A stretch of DNA of 64,000 bases from Eublepharis macularius (lineage: Eukaryota > Chordata > Lepidosauria > Squamata > Eublepharidae). The position numbers and the translations under genes were made by a program. Shown here piece by piece: positions 31,729 to 64,000 of this stretch. The notes beneath the pieces were generated by a model. That model was given only the letters and a program-made list of their open reading frames with translations, had not been told where the DNA came from and ran no database searches. The stretch spans positions 13,153,926 to 13,217,925 of the forward strand of contig NC_072802.1 in NCBI RefSeq assembly GCF_028583425.1. The letters run 5' to 3'. Every line of letters begins with the position of its first letter. The stretch's first letter is position 1.

Positions 31729-34387
31729 GTAGCGCTTATTCCAGTACAAGGAGCCTTCTTCTTTTGCAATAGGCTACCTCCAGTAGATGATAACTCCTTG
31801 CCCTGGGGGAAAATGCCATTGTTAGCAGAACTAGTCCACAAGGTTCAACCCTATTTCTGAAGTTGTGTGCACACTGTAGTAAAATGCTGATTGGAAGCAT
31901 ATTAGAAACACTTTTCGAAAGTCATGACTTTAATGCAAATTACATTATAGCATTCCTGGAGCTTAAATTCTATTGATATGAAAGCCCTAAAGCACTGCTG
32001 CGTAAAACTTACATAGTAGGTACTTCAGATGTTAGCATAGCTTTCAAAAAGAGTAGAGAGTTTAATGTATGTAGAACAGTTGGTTGGACATTAAGTGGTT
32101 AATGGTCTAGTGGCACAGACACAGTTATCTGATAGAATTAATACTTGAGCCTATTCAGTTTTTTAAAACAGGCAGAATATATTGGAGTAAATAAGCTGTT
32201 GTGAGATTACATGTTAAAAGCTTGTATTTCCACAGGGCATTTGTTAGTTTTATAGATGCCCTTTTCTTGGTGCTAGGAATTTGTTTTGACTAATAGGGAG
32301 GCAACTGAAGCATTTTTTCATAATTCATATACATTAGGAAAGTAGCATTGCCCAGATACAGTTCTGGTTTTTTTCTCCTTTTGAGTTTTGAAGGAAAGTA
32401 AATGTGGTATCAGTATCATTTCCATTCTAGTTGTCAAGACCCTGAGTACTCTGCTGTTAGTCCAGCCTTAAATTCTACAATACAATTCTGCTGCCAACCT
32501 TGGTTATTCACAGTTCAGGCACTCCATGTTAATCACTGGGGTTTTAATCATTCTGAATAGAAATGGCAGAATCAAGCCCTTAGTGAGCTATGTATCAGTA
32601 TGCTCTTGCCAGTTTCAAGTACCTTACTACACCTTGCACATGAACATGACCAGTTGAACCTAAAGAGGCGTTTCTCCCCCTGCCCTTCAGGTAAAGTTAC
32701 TTTTGGGAAGGATGATTTGAACAGCCAAATGGTTCAGAGGAAGAAGCACCTGACCTGTTCCCCTCTTTTACTTGTCTGATATACATGGCCTCAACAAACA
32801 ATCCTTTGCCACCTGTGCAGTTCCAAATATGTAATTGTAGTTTGGGGTGCAGGATTGAGGGGGGGGGGGTAGAAAGAGCTGCTGTGCGCAGTATGAAGCA
32901 CAGAAACAACAGGCATGGAAAGAGTTGGGTACTCTACCACTATTTCTTTGGTCCTGATCTCCCCCTTCCAAAGCAACTTTTTCTGAGGAAAAGGAGGTCT
33001 TTGCCATTCAGTTGAACACGTTTGCATACAGTGTGTATTTGGGCCATATACTGCTGTTACGTTGCATGCTTTTGAGTATTTACGGAGTCTGAGAAGTCTT
33101 CCAGGTCTGCTTTTCTGTTATATGTGGTATTTCATCCATGTACTTTCCTGGTGCTTTAACTGTAGTATTAACATTTCTGTGTTCTATATGTAGCGTACTT
33201 AAACTGGAGTGCTGAATTAACTGGAATAATAATATCAAAATAGTTAAAGGAAAGATTAATGTCACATACTTGAAAAGATTGGGACTTGGAATTTTAGCTT
33301 TTTATCTGTAACAGTTACAGAAGATTTGACACAAGCAGACTTCTGAGCAGTTAACAGATACCTCTAACAGATATGATTTGTGGAAACTGTACCTAAGAGA
33401 TGCATCTTTAAATGATCCTTTTTCCTGATAGAATGTATTGGGCCCCAATCCACCAAGCAGTGTTGCTGCTTCCATCAGCTTCCTTGTGCCTTGCAGGAGA
33501 ATCATGTGCAAGCTCCATTGAAATGAACATTAAATAATTTACTGCACTGTCTGACAGTTAATACCCATTCTTTTTCTCTCCTGCACCCCCAGAAAATCCT
33601 GTTAAAAATTGAGCCTGAGCTTCTTGTGTGTCAGGGCCTTATGGCCATTGAGTCATGACATGGTTAGTCATGTACATGGCCTATTCTGGAATGCTTTAAC
33701 AGAGACTTTTTAAAACCACAACGTTATTACTGAACAGGATAAGTTCCTTCCATATGAGAAGCCATTTGAAATGATTTCCTAAAAAGTTACGCATCTTAAG
33801 GCTTTGGGTTGGATCCAGAAAATCCTTTGTCCATGAGGATGACTTCTCCAAAGGCACAGTTAATGGGAGGCATGTCATTGGATCTATCTCCATGTTTCCA
33901 TCAACACTGGAGAAATACTGGGAGCATTTTGCAATAACCTTTTCAAACAGTGTATTACTTGCCACTGCCAAGAAATCTGATAAATAAGTATGTCCTGTAA
34001 ACAATTAATTGATGTAGCTTCTGAAAATCATAAACAGCACTGCTAAATCTTTCCTCTTTAGCACAAATATTTAAAGAAAAGGTTGTGGACTTTTGACCAC
34101 AATGATGCAATGCTGATATTGCTAAACTAGATTAAAAGTATAATGTTTTAAGGGCAGGGTTCTCAAAAGCTTTAAAAAGTTTGAATTGGGATAGAGGGAC
34201 TTGAATCTTGGAGTAAATATTTGTTCAGTTTTGGTCTTTAAAAGTGGATGTTCATATACATAATGTATTAAGCCAGTTCCTTCAGCCTACAGTGTAGCTG
34301 CATTTTGTAATGAAATGAATAAAATATTTAAACTAATAAACTGTTACTAATTTTTTTCCTGCTTGTTTTTTTACCCGTGATCTTCAG
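31729..34387. other. Distal intron 1, no recognised gene
   Basis: I see no protein-like frame or clear repeat. A pyrimidine-rich tract at about 34350-34385 leads to 'ttcag' (AG at 34386-34387), the best candidate acceptor for the first coding exon. Confidence 0.5.
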
Positions 34388-34595
34388 CAACCAATTAATC
34401 TCTCACTGCTGCTGGTTTCCAAATGTTTCTAACATCCCAGTGATTACGCTAAAGCTGAGCCACCTAAACCTTCTCTCTGCTTTTTTTGTGCGGCTGCTGC
34501 TTCCGCCTTTGCCTTTCAAAAATTAAGACACTTGGAATCTTCAAGAGACGGGAGTCAGATAACAGACTTTAAAAGTAAAAGGGAAACTATCCATT

Positions 34596-62588
<27,993 letters not shown>

Positions 62589-64000
62589 GTAAGCAAACTG
62601 ATACCTCTCTGTTTCACAGCCTTGTTATGTATGTAAAAGTCCTGGGCAAACCCAAAATTGAGATTGTATTATGTAGGTTACTTCCTGCAGAGTGAATTGA
62701 TGGTGTGGGTGAAAGGACAGTTCTGCTGCTTAAAATTCTACCTTCTATGGATCCAGCCCTTGCTCTTTTTCCCTTTAAGGGCAGAGAAGTATAGGGGAAG
62801 AGCACTCGAGAGGCAAGAGTTAAACTGCCCAAGACTGCCTCCCTCTGCATTCTCAACATTCCAGCGCCTGGATTGGATTTCATGCTTACACCCTAAATAC
62901 ACAGCTGTCCTGCCACCAAGGCATTGCTGTGCTTCCTCGAATCATGCTGACATTGGTAACCTTGCACTGTAAACCTTGCTCTATAAATTATGCCAAAACC
63001 ACAGCTCAAGCACTGCTGTAGAGGTTAGGAGAACTCTCTTAGCCAAACGTGCAGTGTATGTCAAGTAATACACATTATCACCAATAGTTTCAATGAAGAC
63101 CTGCTTTAGGAAATGGACTATCATAAAAAGCTACAGCTTGTGGAACAAATACAAGAAAAAACTTGATCAGCTTTAAGAATAGAGTGAATGAACATATGCC
63201 ACAGTATTTAAGCACAGGGTCCTTGGTTTTTGTTGTTGTTGTTTTTCTGTCTTTGGGACAGCGAAGCTGATCAGCCAGTCTGTAGTAGGGTAGACCTCAG
63301 CTGAGAGAGAACCAGACTCTCTAAAAGAGGAAAGGTGGTGCTTGGACATCAGACTGAAAGCAAATAATCATTCATTATATAAGCAAATCATAAATCATGG
63401 CTCTTCTGCCACCTACTGGCTATATTTTATGATACATGGGCTATTTAAATAAGTACTCTATGAAAAACCATAACTGTTTTCTTTTAATACCTTTTTAAAA
63501 ATCTTTTTAAAATTACCCCAAATTGACAGTAATAACACTGTTTACTTCTATGACAGTGAAACATATTACTAAGCTATTGATTTCCAGAAGTTGTAATACG
63601 TTTAGAAGCTTGTAGATTTATCGTAGCGTAAGTTTTCATGAGCCAGATCCCACTTCAAATGCCTGAGAGCCAAACTAGATATTACTTTTTACGCGAGTTC
63701 ACCACAGGGGCTTGTAGACATACTGCAGTCTCAAGTTATGGCACCAACTCTTGTGTAAAAAGTGCAGATGGGCCCAATTGATTTGATTTATTGAATTTAT
63801 AATCTACTCTCCCCACGAACAGGCTCAGAGCAGATGACATCAGTGTTAAAATTTACAATAGAATTTACATTAAAACCCTAAGTAACATAAAATTCAGTAA
63901 TAAATCAGCTCTAGATGGTGGCCATATTTCCAACACCAACCAGACATTCTATGGGGAGGGAGATGGAGGAGCAGCAATGGTCTCGCTGGTGGAAAAAACA
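62589..64000. other. ACSL4: ACSL4 intron after coding exon 13, incomplete
   Basis: I searched this stretch by eye for the conserved C-terminal exon and did not find it. A fold-back family fragment lies near 63625-63660. A reverse LINE 3'-end-like piece starts at about 63777 ('ttgaatttataatctactct') and may continue past the edge. Confidence 0.55.

Overview
The window is vertebrate nuclear DNA. Most of it is one gene, ACSL4 (long-chain acyl-CoA synthetase 4), on the + strand. The mix of repeats (several DIRS tyrosine-recombinase retrotransposons, a full-length L1 beside a 5'-truncated one, hAT elements, a tRNA-derived SINE, L2-like LINE pieces) fits a squamate reptile, a lizard or gecko type of genome. 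That assignment is inference from repeat content; the species cannot be read from the sequence.

Layout. 1-560: GA/CA/GT microsatellites and a fold-back repeat. About 560-1340: CpG island with an inverted CCAAT box and a probable non-coding first exon ending at a GT donor at 917. 917-34.4 kb: a very long first intron holding fold-back repeats, a SINE, a GC-rich hAT element (8288-8956), a 6.2-kb DIRS element (10969-17182) with an L1 fragment inserted in it, a decayed third DIRS relic (about 18.0-21.0 kb), palindromic elements and two solo LTRs. 34596-62588: thirteen coding exons of ACSL4 with GT/AG borders and consistent reading phase, giving 659 complete codons plus 1 nt. The last about 52 codons lie beyond the right edge. 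A second DIRS (40621-45614) sits in the intron after coding exon 4, an L2-like LINE on the minus strand in the intron after exon 6, and a 6-kb L1 (56273-62289) in the intron after exon 12.

How it works together. Only ACSL4 looks like a working protein gene. It makes arachidonoyl- and other polyunsaturated acyl-CoAs at ER, peroxisome and related membranes. It has two in-frame start codons 41 codons apart, matching the known long and short isoforms. Everything else is mobile DNA. The two younger DIRS elements keep the full circular-replication architecture: inverted terminal repeats, a right repeat about 27-30 nt longer, and an internal complementary region matching both outer ends. Their genes are broken. 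The L1 keeps an intact ORF1 but its ORF2 carries three frameshifts and at least three stops. Many longer ORFs in the window are shadows of GC-rich repeats and are rejected below.

I found no convincing undescribed system. The most informative object is the set of three DIRS generations, all in sense orientation within one host gene, one of them dated by a nested L1 insertion.
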